Below, piece by piece: positions 44,338 through 52,334 of a stretch of 64,000 bases of DNA. The DNA is taken from NCBI RefSeq assembly GCF_016283395.1, contig NZ_JAEEMU010000046.1, forward strand, positions 1-64,000. The letters run 5' to 3'. A model generated the notes under the pieces. That model was given only the letters and a program-made list of their open reading frames with translations, made no database searches and was not told the DNA's origin. Numbering within the stretch: position 1 is the stretch's first letter; each line of letters begins with the position of its first letter. The position numbers and the translations under genes were made by a program. Origin of the DNA: Ruminococcus sp. (GTDB lineage Bacteria > Bacillota_A > Clostridia > Oscillospirales > Ruminococcaceae).

Positions 44338-45357
44338 ATGGGAATGTTTGACAAGCTTATAGCAAACCTTAAATCCAGCAAGAAAACTATCGTCTTCACT
44401 GAGGGCAGCGATCCTCGTATCCTCTCCGCAGCTGACAGACTTATCAAGGAAAACCTTATGGGCGTTATCCTCTGCGGCAACGTTGACGAAGTAAAGGCTG
44501 CTGCTAAGAACGGCGGCTTCAATATCGACGGTGCAGAGATAGTTGACCCTGCTACATATCCTGAAATGGACGCTCTCGTTGCTCAGATGTTCGAGCTCAG
44601 AAAGGGCAAGATGACAGAGGACGAGTGCCGCGCAGCTCTGGCTAAGTCCAACTACTTCGGAACTATGCTCGTTAAGGCTGGCAAGGCAGACGCTCTTCTC
44701 GGCGGTGCTACATACTCAACAGCTGATACAGTAAGACCTGCTCTCCAGATCATCAAGACAAAGAAGGGTTCTAACCTCGTAAGCTCTTCATTCATTCTCT
44801 TCCGTGAAAAGGACGGCAAGGAAGAAAAGATAGCTATGGGCGACTGCGCTATCAACCTCAGCTATGAAGACACAGTTGACAAGGAAGGCAATGTAGTTCT
44901 CACAGGTGCAAGAAAGCTTGCTGAGGTAGCTGTTGAAACTGCAAAGACTGCTGATTTCTTCGGCATTGATCCTAAGGTTGCTGTTCTCAGCTTCTCTACA
45001 TACGGCTCAGGCAAGGGCGGCACAGTTCAGCTCAGCCACGATGCTGTTATCGAAGCAAGAAAGATAAACCCTGACCTCGTTATCGACGGTGAGTTCCAGT
45101 TCGACGCTGCTGTTTCAGCAGAAGTTGCTAAGACAAAGTGCCCTGACTCAAAGGTTGCAGGACAGGCTAATACTTTCATATTCCCACTTATCGAGGCTGG
45201 CAACATCGGCTACAAGATAGCTCAGAGACTCGGCGGCTATGAGGCTTACGGTCCTATCCTTCAGGGACTTAACGCTCCTATCAACGACCTTTCAAGAGGC
45301 TGCAACGCTGACGAAGTTTACAAAATGGCTATTATCACAGCTGGTATGGCAAACTGA
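44338..45357 (+). CDS. pta: Phosphate acetyltransferase
   Basis: Converts acetyl-CoA and phosphate to acetyl phosphate in fermentation. The 339-aa length fits the short Pta form without N-terminal regulatory domains. Visible motifs are FTEGSDPRILSAADRL near residue 20, GGATYSTADTVRPALQIIKTK near residue 122 and the C-terminal GPILQGLNAPINDLSRGCNA. GGAGG lies 10 bases upstream. Codon use is strongly biased, as expected for a highly expressed gene. No ackA is adjacent. Confidence 0.94.
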   Translation: MGMFDKLIANLKSSKKTIVFTEGSDPRILSAADRLIKENLMGVILCGNVDEVKAAAKNGGFNIDGAEIVDPATYPEMDALVAQMFELRKGKMTEDECRAALAKSNYFGTMLVKAGKADALLGGATYSTADTVRPALQIIKTKKGSNLVSSSFILFREKDGKEEKIAMGDCAINLSYEDTVDKEGNVVLTGARKLAEVAVETAKTADFFGIDPKVAVLSFSTYGSGKGGTVQLSHDAVIEARKINPDLVIDGEFQFDAAVSAEVAKTKCPDSKVAGQANTFIFPLIEAGNIGYKIAQRLGGYEAYGPILQGLNAPINDLSRGCNADEVYKMAIITAGMAN

Positions 45358-45372
45358 GGCAGTTTGATCCCA

Positions 45373-45621
45373 GCCACGTTGTCACTCGCAAGCTCGTTTA
45401 CTCTTAACAAAAACGTTAACTGTACATCGCTTACTGCACTATATAACATAAAAAATCGGGACTGCTTATTTTGCAGTCCCATTTTTGCAGCGTGACGCTG
45501 CACCCTTGCCACGTTGACACTCGTAAACTCGTTTACTCTTAACCAAAACGTTATTTGTACATCGCTTACGGCACTATATAACATAAAAAATCGGGACTGC
45601 TTATGTTGCAGTCCCTTTTTT
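45373..45621 (+). repeat. Tandem 135-bp duplication carrying two pta terminators
   Basis: The unit beginning GCCACGTTGTCACTCG at 45373 recurs at 45508 with GCCACGTTGACACTCG and about 90% identity by eye. Each copy ends in the same terminator: GGGACTGC (45458-45465; 45593-45600) / GCAGTCCC (45473-45480; 45608-45615) then five or six T. A damaged third copy of the terminator lies at 47925-47950. The second hairpin can also stop the convergent anti-sigma gene. Confidence 0.85.
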
Positions 45622-45622
45622 G

Positions 45623-47110
45623 TTATTCATTTATATTCGGGTCATAATTATCGCTTTCAGGTACGCCGTAAAGCTTTTCTTTAGCTTCGCTTATACGCCA
45701 GCCGTTTTCGGTATTGATGATAGTAAAGCTTGTTTCAAGAGTATAACCATTAGAGTCTGTCTTAGTGAGTGTTGTTATTATATTGCCGTTATCGTCAAAC
45801 TCACCCTTTGCTATATTCTGATCCCATTCAAAAGGACCCATGCTGTCATCGTGAATAGTTTTTGCGATATAGTATCCGTTATCAATAGTGTACATAAATG
45901 TATAGTAGTTGATATCCTCTTCTTTATCGCACATACAATTATCAAGTATTACCTTTCCTAACTCCGCATCGAATATCTCATAGCACCTCTTTTCTAAATC
46001 AGACCATTTTGGATATCTCAAGTCGGTGACAAGATAGAACTCTCTCTGAAGTTCACTGCCGTCAGGTGTTGTGAGTGTCTTTGTAACGACATTAGACTTA
46101 TCGACTTCAAGAGTTCCTGCGTGAAGATCACAGACAAAGTCTCTGTAAGCGTCGGTCAGCTCCTTGGCGATAGCGTCTGCATCTGTTTCTTCTGAATTTG
46201 TCATGACAGGATTTTCTTCAGCCTTGCTTATACGCCAGCCGTCCTCTGTGTTCACGATAGTAAACTTTGTTTCATAAACATGATCAGGGTCAACATCTAA
46301 ATCAATATGCCTTCTGGTGGTAATTATATTTCCGTTCTCGTCGAACTCGCCTTTTACATCGTCATCTAACCACTTGTACAGCCTGTCACTGGTATCGCAA
46401 GTCTCTGTATTAACGTAGTATCCGTCAGCTGTAGTATATATCAGAGTCGTATAGTCAATATCCTCTTCCTTTGCGCAGGAACAGTTATCAAGGACTATCT
46501 TTCCAAGCTCAGAATCGCATACCTCGTAACAGCGTTTTTCCAGATCTTCCCATGTTGGATATCTCTTATCGGTAACACGATAGAAGTCCCTTGATATCTC
46601 ATCTCCGCCGAAAGAAGTTATTGTCTTGGTAACAACAGATGACTTATCGACTTCAAGAGTTCTTCCGTGAACGTCATACAAGCAGGCAAGCCAATTATCG
46701 GTAAGTAACTTAGCGATTGCGTCGGCGTCAGTTACGTCCTCATCACCGTTCAGATAGACAGTATCCTCGGCATCTGTGGTCACTTCTGTCGCTGTCTCGG
46801 TTACTGTCTCCACCTCTGCCGCAGGAGAATGACCGTTACGGCTTATAAATGCCATACTTCCGCCTATTCCTGCTACAAGGAGCACAGCCGCTGCTGCAAT
46901 GCTCGCTCCCTTATACCACTTTGGTCTGCGGTACTCCTCAACTCCCGATACCTCAGCAGCGTTATTCTCATGCTTTTCATTTATATTGTACTTTCTTTTA
47001 CTCATGGCGTATAACCTCTCTCTCTTTTCATCTTTGAGGACAGGATACTCCTTAGAGAGCCTGTCTGCCGTATTGTTGTCTATATCATTGAACAGATCAT
47101 CAAATCTCAT
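45623..47110 (-). CDS. Membrane anti-sigma-factor-like protein with duplicated ectodomain
   Basis: A 495-aa protein. The N-terminal 60 residues are charged and probably cytoplasmic; one membrane helix follows at about 70-88 (ASIAAAAVLLVAGIGGSMAF). After an acidic Thr-rich linker come two copies of a 165-residue domain (about 130-300 and 313-480). Each has the landmarks DADAIAKxLTD, LEVDKSxVVTKT, LEKRCYE, LGKxxLDNCxC, KEEDI and a final GWRIS. The paired Cys in DNCxC is conserved in both. It overlaps the sigma gene by ATGA, so it probably holds that factor. I do not recognise the repeated domain. Confidence 0.75.
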   Translation of the reverse strand: MRFDDLFNDIDNNTADRLSKEYPVLKDEKRERLYAMSKRKYNINEKHENNAAEVSGVEEYRRPKWYKGASIAAAAVLLVAGIGGSMAFISRNGHSPAAEVETVTETATEVTTDAEDTVYLNGDEDVTDADAIAKLLTDNWLACLYDVHGRTLEVDKSSVVTKTITSFGGDEISRDFYRVTDKRYPTWEDLEKRCYEVCDSELGKIVLDNCSCAKEEDIDYTTLIYTTADGYYVNTETCDTSDRLYKWLDDDVKGEFDENGNIITTRRHIDLDVDPDHVYETKFTIVNTEDGWRISKAEENPVMTNSEETDADAIAKELTDAYRDFVCDLHAGTLEVDKSNVVTKTLTTPDGSELQREFYLVTDLRYPKWSDLEKRCYEIFDAELGKVILDNCMCDKEEDINYYTFMYTIDNGYYIAKTIHDDSMGPFEWDQNIAKGEFDDNGNIITTLTKTDSNGYTLETSFTIINTENGWRISEAKEKLYGVPESDNYDPNINE

Positions 47111-47685
47111 TTATATCCCTCCTCCGAGATACCTGCTTCACTAAGCAGCTCCATAAGCTTTTTTCTTCCTCTGCTAAGCCTTTTCTGTACAGCAGTATCG
47201 CTCAGTTCCACAAGTGAAGCTATTTGTTTTGTTTTCATACCGTAGTAATAGAAGTAAATGATGATAGTCGCATCAGGCTCGCCCAAGCTTTTCACGCAGT
47301 CAAATACAGTCTCACGAAGTACTGTTTGTTCCGTTGCTTCTTCAACTCCAAAATCAGATGAAAGCTCACCAAAGCTGTCGGAGTCGATAGATACAGTAGT
47401 ATCACTTTTCACAGACAGCCGCCTGAAATAGCTTATGGCAGTTCGCTTTGCTATTGTGCCAATTATGCCTTTAAGCTCTCCGTCCGTTCCTGTATGGCTG
47501 TCCAGATATCGGAATACCGCAGCGAATGTATCGCTCAGACATTCATCTGTGTCCTCGCTTGTGCCGCAGCCTTTAAGCTTGTTTGCGCAGATCGCATACA
47601 CGTATCCGCAATATTCATCAAACAAAGCCCGTCTGCCCTCCTCGGGAGACTGCTCCATTATGCAATGCAGTTCTTTGTCTGTCAT
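47107..47685 (-). CDS. ECF-type sigma-70 factor
   Basis: A 192-aa extracytoplasmic-function-like sigma factor. Region 2 spans about 20-90 (FDEYCGYVYAICANKL, DECLSDTFAAVFRYL) and region 4 about 125-180 with the helix-turn-helix MKTKQIASLVELSDTAVQKRL. AAGGAG precedes two consecutive ATGs; I use the second (47685), 7 bases away. No sigma-A promoter is visible upstream, so it may be autoregulated. Coupled to the membrane partner downstream. The regulon and signal are unknown. Confidence 0.88.
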   Translation of the reverse strand: MTDKELHCIMEQSPEEGRRALFDEYCGYVYAICANKLKGCGTSEDTDECLSDTFAAVFRYLDSHTGTDGELKGIIGTIAKRTAISYFRRLSVKSDTTVSIDSDSFGELSSDFGVEEATEQTVLRETVFDCVKSLGEPDATIIIYFYYYGMKTKQIASLVELSDTAVQKRLSRGRKKLMELLSEAGISEEGYK

Positions 47686-47752
47686 CATTTCACTCCTTTG
47701 AATGCATTCACCTATTACACTCGCTTTGACCTGTTGTTTTCTGACCGAATTT

Positions 47753-47905
47753 ATTAGTTGTTAGTGATTAGTGGTTAGTGCATAGTAAGTTGAGAGTTGA
47801 TAATGTAGTGGCTGGCATCCTCGACAGCCCGCGTGAATAGTGAGTAGTTATTAGTGTTTAGTGCATAGTGATTAGTAAGTTGAGAATTGAGAGTTGAGAG
47901 TATGG
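47753..47905. repeat. Dispersed hairpin/heptamer element, copy D
   Basis: Two heptamer arrays (TTGTTAG, TGATTAG, TGGTTAG, TGCATAG at 47755-47790; again at 47836-47880) surround a degenerate hairpin near 47814-47834 (GGCTG/CAGCC). AGTTGAGAGTTGA-type repeats follow. The remaining part of the 47686-48069 gap holds the damaged terminator copy at 47925-47950 and the promoter below. Confidence 0.65.
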
Positions 47906-47985
47906 AACGTAATTATATAAAAATCGGGACTGCTTTTTTGCAGCATTTTTTAGCACAAAAGTATTATTTTATTTTGAAAAACCAC

Positions 47986-48014
47986 TTGACAAACAGCAAC
48001 ACTTGTGATATAAT
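47986..48014 (+). promoter_or_regulatory. Promoter of the small CxxC protein gene
   Basis: TTGACA (47986-47991) and TATAAT (48009-48014), both consensus, 17-bp spacer. Confidence 0.85.
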
Positions 48015-48069
48015 ATTAACAAGATTAGCGCGTTGATCTATTAATTTTTTGTAAAGGATGTAAAAACAA

Positions 48070-48384
48070 ATGAAAAACGTACTCAAAAAAATCTCAGCAA
48101 TCGCAATGGCATTCACTCTCCTTGGATCTGGTACAGCTATCGCAAAAAATCTGAATCCTAATTCAGTTCCTACACTCACAGCAAGTGCTGCAGCAAATAG
48201 TTGGACTTATTGTGGAACCTGCAACAGACTTATAGTTATTCATCCGAATGGCACAGCAGATGTTTATACATATAAAAATCTTTCAGTATATGTTCAAGGA
48301 GATATGCTGAAAATGTATGCACCAAATATCCCTGTAGCAATGTACGCATATTCTGTTAAAGAATTCTATTTATTGTCAAGATAA
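48070..48384 (+). CDS. Small secreted CxxC protein
   Basis: A 104-aa protein with a signal peptide (cleavage probably after ASA near residue 40, SAAANSW next) that leaves about 63 residues. The mature part starts WTYCGTCNRLIVIHPNG, with a CxxC pair that could bind metal or form a disulfide, then a Tyr-rich region. I know no family for it. It has a consensus promoter, an adequate ribosome site (AAAGGATG) and a strong terminator, so it is a real single-gene unit and possibly well expressed. Confidence 0.75.
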   Translation: MKNVLKKISAIAMAFTLLGSGTAIAKNLNPNSVPTLTASAAANSWTYCGTCNRLIVIHPNGTADVYTYKNLSVYVQGDMLKMYAPNIPVAMYAYSVKEFYLLSR

Positions 48385-48391
48385 TAAAATC

Positions 48392-48420
48392 AAGCTCCCC
48401 GAAATGGGGAGCTTTTCTTT
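48392..48420 (+). terminator. Terminator of the small CxxC protein gene
   Basis: Stem AAGCTCCCC (48392-48400) / GGGGAGCTT (48406-48414), then TTCTTTTTT. Confidence 0.9.
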
Positions 48421-48422
48421 TT

Positions 48423-48512
48423 TACAGTGCGCTCATGTTAATTATGGTGTAAGGCACGGGCGCACGGAATGCGCCCCTACACTATTCACTATGCACTAAT
48501 CACTAATAACTA
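48423..48512. repeat. Dispersed hairpin/heptamer element, copy E
   Basis: A 19-nt hairpin at 48458-48476 (arms GGGCGCAC/ATGCGCCC, loop GGA, one mismatch at the loop) is followed by CCTACAC and, on the minus strand, heptamers TGAATAG, TGCATAG, TGATTAG, TTATTAG, GGTTAG. The last of these supplies the TAG stop of the AlbA_2 fragment at 48510-48512. Confidence 0.8.
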
Positions 48513-48962
48513 ACCAATATTGGTAAGCATTTTCGCAACTTCCTCGACTGAGCATTTATAGTCGCCGTCGCCGCTGCGCTTATAAGTGCCTGTATAGACA
48601 CTGCCGCCCAGATATATAGGCTCATCGCCCTTTTTTATCCGCGGAACGTTTATGACGATAATATGCTTGCCCTCAGTCTCAACTATCCTCACATCTCTGT
48701 CAGTAAGGATATTCCTGCTGACTTTTCTCTTATCATTGATTATCTCCCAGAAGTCACTGATAAGCCACTCGGGGTCGGGCAGGTCTATGGGGTGAAGTGA
48801 CTTGTCCTCATGCTCCTCTACACCAAGCAGGATTATCCCACCAAGTGTATTAGCGAATGCGGAATATGTCTCCCACAGACTCATAGGCAGTCCGCCTATG
48901 GCCTTTTTCGCTTCTATACGGTTATTCTCTTTGTATTTCTCTATCTTTGTAAGGTCTATCAA
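48510..48962 (-). pseudogene. AlbA_2 (Schlafen-type) domain protein, probably truncated
   Basis: A 150-aa product consisting only of an AlbA_2 domain: EKYKENNRIEAKKAIGGLPMSLWETYSAFANTLGG is a classic start (quoted in part: IEAKKAIGGLP, SAFANTLGG), then ILLGVEEHEDK and VPRIKKGDEPIYLGGSVYTG. Full homologues continue for 200-300 residues. Here the frame ends at a TAG made by the first heptamer of repeat copy E. The start is a TTG at 48962 with AAGGTGG upstream. It could still be a functional stand-alone domain, 30 bp after ligA. Confidence 0.65.
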
Positions 48963-48992
48963 GTCATCACCACCTTTTTATACGAAACTGTA

Positions 48993-50948
48993 TCAGCCCT
49001 GAGCAAGTGCCTGAAACTCTTCTTCTGTGATAATAGGCACTCCAAGCTCTTTCGCTGTTTTATTCTTCGATGAATTCGATGTACTGTCATTATTGATGAG
49101 GTAATCAGTCTTTGAGGATACCGAACCTGCTGCCTTTCCGCCGTTCTGCTCTATAAAGGCTTTAAGCTCGTTCCTGTTCTTCCAGATATGGACTGAACCT
49201 GTTATTACAAAGGTCTTACCTGCTATGGCAGACTCGCCGTTTACGGCTTCTGCCTCTGTGATCTCAAGCTCTGCAAGCAGGTTATGGAACTCCGCAAGAT
49301 TTTTGCTGTCTCTGAAAAAGTTTACATAGTCATTCGCAAGAACCTCACCAATACCGTCAATGGATGTAAGCTCGGCTGTGGACAGCTTTTCTGTCTCTTC
49401 GGCTGTTGTGTAAGTGCCGCAGATAAGTCTCGAAGCCTGTCTGCCTATATTGGGTATACCCAATGAATACAGCACACGGCTCAGCTCGGTCTTTCTTGAA
49501 GCTTCTATTGCGTCTTTAAGCTTCTGATAGGACTTCTCACCGAAGCCTTCAAGGGTTACTATCTTCGCCTTATGGTCGTCAAGGTGGTAGAAGTCGCGGA
49601 ACTCGCGGACAAATCCCTCAGAGACAAGAGTCTCTATTGTAGCCGTTGACATTCCGACTATATTCATGGCATCACGCTGTACGAAATGCTCGAATTTGCC
49701 TATATGCTTGGCTGCGCAGTCCTTATTGGGACAAACGAGAGTCTCAACATCATCATCTGATGTGCGTACTTCTGTTGGTGCTCCGCAGACAGGACATACA
49801 GACGGTATATCAAGACTTCCCGAAGCTGTCTCGTTTTTCAGCACCTGCGGTATTATCATATTCGCCTTGAATATGGTAAGTGTATCGCCTATGCCGAGCC
49901 TCAGCTGCTTAACTATGCTCAGATTATGGACAGAAGCTCGTGAGACCGTAGTACCTTCCAACTCCACAGGGTCGAATATAGCCACAGGATTGAGCAGACC
50001 TGTACGGCTCGCCGACCATTCAACTTCGCGGAGAACTGTGTCCGCAGTCTCGTCACGCCACTTGAATGCAATTCCGTTTCGGGGAGCATGAGAGGTCTCT
50101 CCCAGACTTGCTCCATATGCTACATCATCATACATGAGCACAAGTCCATCTGAGGGAAATTCGTTTTCGGTAATGGCTTTTTCAAAGTCAGCAACCGCTC
50201 CCTCAATGCTTTCAGAATCAACAATAATACCGTAAACGCGCTGAAATCCCAGTTCCTCCAACCAGCTCAGTCTTTGTGAGAAGGAGTTCTCCTCATAGCC
50301 CTCTGCTGAAACGAGATTGAATGCAAAGAAGTTGATATTTCTCTCAGCAGTCACACGGGAGTCAAGGTTGCGTACTGTTCCCACGCAGAGGTTACGGGGA
50401 TTCTTGTACTTTGCTCCGTCATCTATCTCGGCGTTGACTTTTTCAAAATCCTTGTACTTCATAAGTGACTCGCCGCGGACTACCATACGACCGCTGAACG
50501 GTATACGTGCAGGTATGCCCTTGATATGCCTTGCATTTGCGGTTATGTCCTCGCCTATCTCGCCGTTTCCGCGAGTTACAGCCTGTGTGAGTTCGCCGTT
50601 CTCATAGGTCAGTACAAGTGTAAGTCCGTCAAGCTTCCAGCTGAGAAAGCCCTTATGACTGCCAAGCCAGCTTTTAAGCTCGTCAACGCTCTTGGTCTTG
50701 TCAAGTGAGAGCATCTTTGAGGGGTGACGTATCTTTTTCAGGGCTGATGATACCTCATAGCCTACCTGCTGTGTACGGCTTCCGCTAAGAACTACTCCCG
50801 TCTTTTTTTCAAGTGCCGCAAGCTCGTCGTATAGGTCATCGTACTGCTTGTCGGACATTATCTCAACACCTGTGTTGTAGTATGCATCGGCAGCCTTAGC
50901 CAGCAGCTCGTTAAGCTCTTTCATTCTGTTTATATCATTTACAGCCAT
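48993..50948 (-). CDS. ligA: NAD-dependent DNA ligase LigA, divergent
   Basis: Joins nicks in DNA with NAD. The 651-aa protein has domain Ia (YYNTGVEIMSDKQYDDLYDEL), the adenylation Lys in SWKLDG near residue 104, OB fold, a four-Cys zinc finger (CPVCGAPTE...CPNKDC near 405-428), helix-hairpin-helix repeats and a C-terminal BRCT domain (about 575-651). Several motifs deviate: SPTQRVG reads SGSRTQQVG, GDGxxGEDVT reads GNGEIGEDIT and NPRNAAAGSLRQLD reads NPRNLCVGTVRNLD. It may be a second ligase beside a canonical one elsewhere. GAGGAG lies 9 bases before the start. Confidence 0.9.
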   Translation of the reverse strand: MAVNDINRMKELNELLAKAADAYYNTGVEIMSDKQYDDLYDELAALEKKTGVVLSGSRTQQVGYEVSSALKKIRHPSKMLSLDKTKSVDELKSWLGSHKGFLSWKLDGLTLVLTYENGELTQAVTRGNGEIGEDITANARHIKGIPARIPFSGRMVVRGESLMKYKDFEKVNAEIDDGAKYKNPRNLCVGTVRNLDSRVTAERNINFFAFNLVSAEGYEENSFSQRLSWLEELGFQRVYGIIVDSESIEGAVADFEKAITENEFPSDGLVLMYDDVAYGASLGETSHAPRNGIAFKWRDETADTVLREVEWSASRTGLLNPVAIFDPVELEGTTVSRASVHNLSIVKQLRLGIGDTLTIFKANMIIPQVLKNETASGSLDIPSVCPVCGAPTEVRTSDDDVETLVCPNKDCAAKHIGKFEHFVQRDAMNIVGMSTATIETLVSEGFVREFRDFYHLDDHKAKIVTLEGFGEKSYQKLKDAIEASRKTELSRVLYSLGIPNIGRQASRLICGTYTTAEETEKLSTAELTSIDGIGEVLANDYVNFFRDSKNLAEFHNLLAELEITEAEAVNGESAIAGKTFVITGSVHIWKNRNELKAFIEQNGGKAAGSVSSKTDYLINNDSTSNSSKNKTAKELGVPIITEEEFQALAQG

Positions 50949-50978
50949 ATGTTTAACTCCTCATTTTTTGTTACTCCT

Positions 50979-51007
50979 ATTATACCACGTTTTCCTCAAT
51001 AAATCAA
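50979..51007 (-). promoter_or_regulatory. ligA promoter
   Basis: Minus-strand TTGATT (51002-51007) and TATAAT (50979-50984), 17-bp spacer. Confidence 0.7.
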
Positions 51008-51011
51008 CCGA

Positions 51012-51301
51012 AACTTAGCTCTTAGCCGTTAGCTCTTAGCTGTAGCTATGTGTAGGGGCGAGTTCCGCTCGCCCGTCAATTACGTATTTTTTTCTGTTGG
51101 TACGTAAACAAAAAGGACGACCCTTGGTCGTCCTTTCTATGATTGATGTTGTATGTTTTCGGACGCGCAATGCGCATCCCTACAGCGTTTCATTTTTAGT
51201 TTATGCGTAATTTGCGGGACGTCGAGGACGCCGTCCCCTACAGTACGCTAATGTAATTTGCATCGTAAGGCATACACGGGCGCGCGGAACACGCCCCTAC
51301 A
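51012..51301. repeat. Dispersed hairpin/heptamer element, copy F
   Basis: The largest copy. TTAGCNN heptamers at 51013-51048, then 19-nt hairpins at 51056-51074 (GGGCGAGT, loop TCC), 51115-51133 (GGACGACC, loop CTT), 51161-51179 (GGACGCGC, loop AAT) and 51278-51296 (GGGCGCGC, loop GGA, imperfect). A 22-nt hairpin lies at 51216-51237 (GGGACG/CGTCCC). TGTAGGGGCG at 51051 and CATCCCTACAG at 51174 form inverted ends. It abuts the stop of the oxidoreductase. No gene is seen in 50949-51303. Confidence 0.8.
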
Positions 51302-51303
51302 GG

Positions 51304-52266
51304 CTAACGGCTTAATTCACGGAGTCTGTCCATTAATTCCATGACGGCGATAGTGTCGCTGTGTGGAATGAGTGGACTCTCTTTCAGCCCCTTTTCGAGA
51401 CAGCTGTGTACTTCCTCGACCTCGTACTCATAGCCGTTTATTGCATCAGGGTGTACGAACCTTTCTATCTCTTTTCCGTCCTTGCTGTAAAGTGTTCCCT
51501 CGCAGGTGCAGTGGAACCAGTTCCCGAGAATGATATAGCCCTTGCTTCCCGATATTACCGCATTGTTGCTGAGCTGTACCTCAAAGCCGTTGTCAGCAGA
51601 AACAAATGCACCGTTTTTATAGCGAAGCCTTATGGAGTTGCTTATATCCACTCCGTAGCGCATATGAGCATCGTATACTATCTCATCAGGCATACCAAGC
51701 AGGTCATGTGCAAGAGTCATCGGATACACACCTAAATCAAGCAGACAGCCGCCTCCGCAGTCCTCTCGGAAAAGCCTGTCATTTGGGTCATATGAGATAT
51801 AGTTGCTGAAATCAGCCTTTATGTACTCTATCTCACCTATCTGTCCCGAAGCTATCCACTCTTTCATCTTCCTGTACACAGGTCTGCACTTCATCCACAT
51901 GGCTTCCATGAAGAAAAGTCCCTTTTTCTCTGCAAGTGCAAGAAGCTCCTTTGTCTCCTTTGCGTGTACGGTTAGGGACTTCTCACAAAGCACGTTCTTG
52001 CCGTTTTCAAGGCATAATACTGCATCATCGAAGTGTGATGACATTGGAGTAGCTATATAAACTATCTCAGCATCGCTCTGCTCGGCGAACTCCTTATAGC
52101 TGCCGTAGCTCTTCTCAAACCCGAACTCCTTTGCGAATGACTCAGCCTTTTCTGCCGTTCTGGAAGCGACTCCGCAGAGCTGTGCATTCTCGTCATGTTT
52201 AAGTGCTGTAGCGAATGTGTGGGCTATCTTGCCTGTACCGATAATGCCCCATTTAAACTTTTTCAT
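51304..52266 (-). CDS. Gfo/Idh/MocA-family oxidoreductase
   Basis: A 320-aa NAD(P)-dependent oxidoreductase. The Rossmann motif GIIGTGKIAHTFA begins at residue 8 and the second domain starts after about residue 125. The catalytic motif EKSLTVHAKE (EKP in most relatives, here EKS) is near residue 94, and GGCLLDLGVYPMTLAHDL is near residue 175. It resembles dihydrodiol or sugar dehydrogenases; the substrate cannot be fixed. GAGGAGG precedes the ATG. A weak TTGATA/TAATAA promoter lies just upstream. Confidence 0.87.
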   Translation of the reverse strand: MKKFKWGIIGTGKIAHTFATALKHDENAQLCGVASRTAEKAESFAKEFGFEKSYGSYKEFAEQSDAEIVYIATPMSSHFDDAVLCLENGKNVLCEKSLTVHAKETKELLALAEKKGLFFMEAMWMKCRPVYRKMKEWIASGQIGEIEYIKADFSNYISYDPNDRLFREDCGGGCLLDLGVYPMTLAHDLLGMPDEIVYDAHMRYGVDISNSIRLRYKNGAFVSADNGFEVQLSNNAVISGSKGYIILGNWFHCTCEGTLYSKDGKEIERFVHPDAINGYEYEVEEVHSCLEKGLKESPLIPHSDTIAVMELMDRLRELSR

Positions 52267-52334
52267 ATTGACCTCCTCGGATATTAAAGTTTTATTGTTT
52301 ATTATGCCGTTTACGATGTCATATCAAAGCTGTC

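Noticed and set aside
47755..47900. Possible CRISPR array because of regular short repeats
   Set aside because: The period is 7 nt with no unique spacers and no cas genes nearby; it is a microsatellite-like array.
31116..51296. The 19-nt hairpins as ordinary intrinsic terminators
   Set aside because: Most have no T tract on either strand and several occur in series or far from gene ends.
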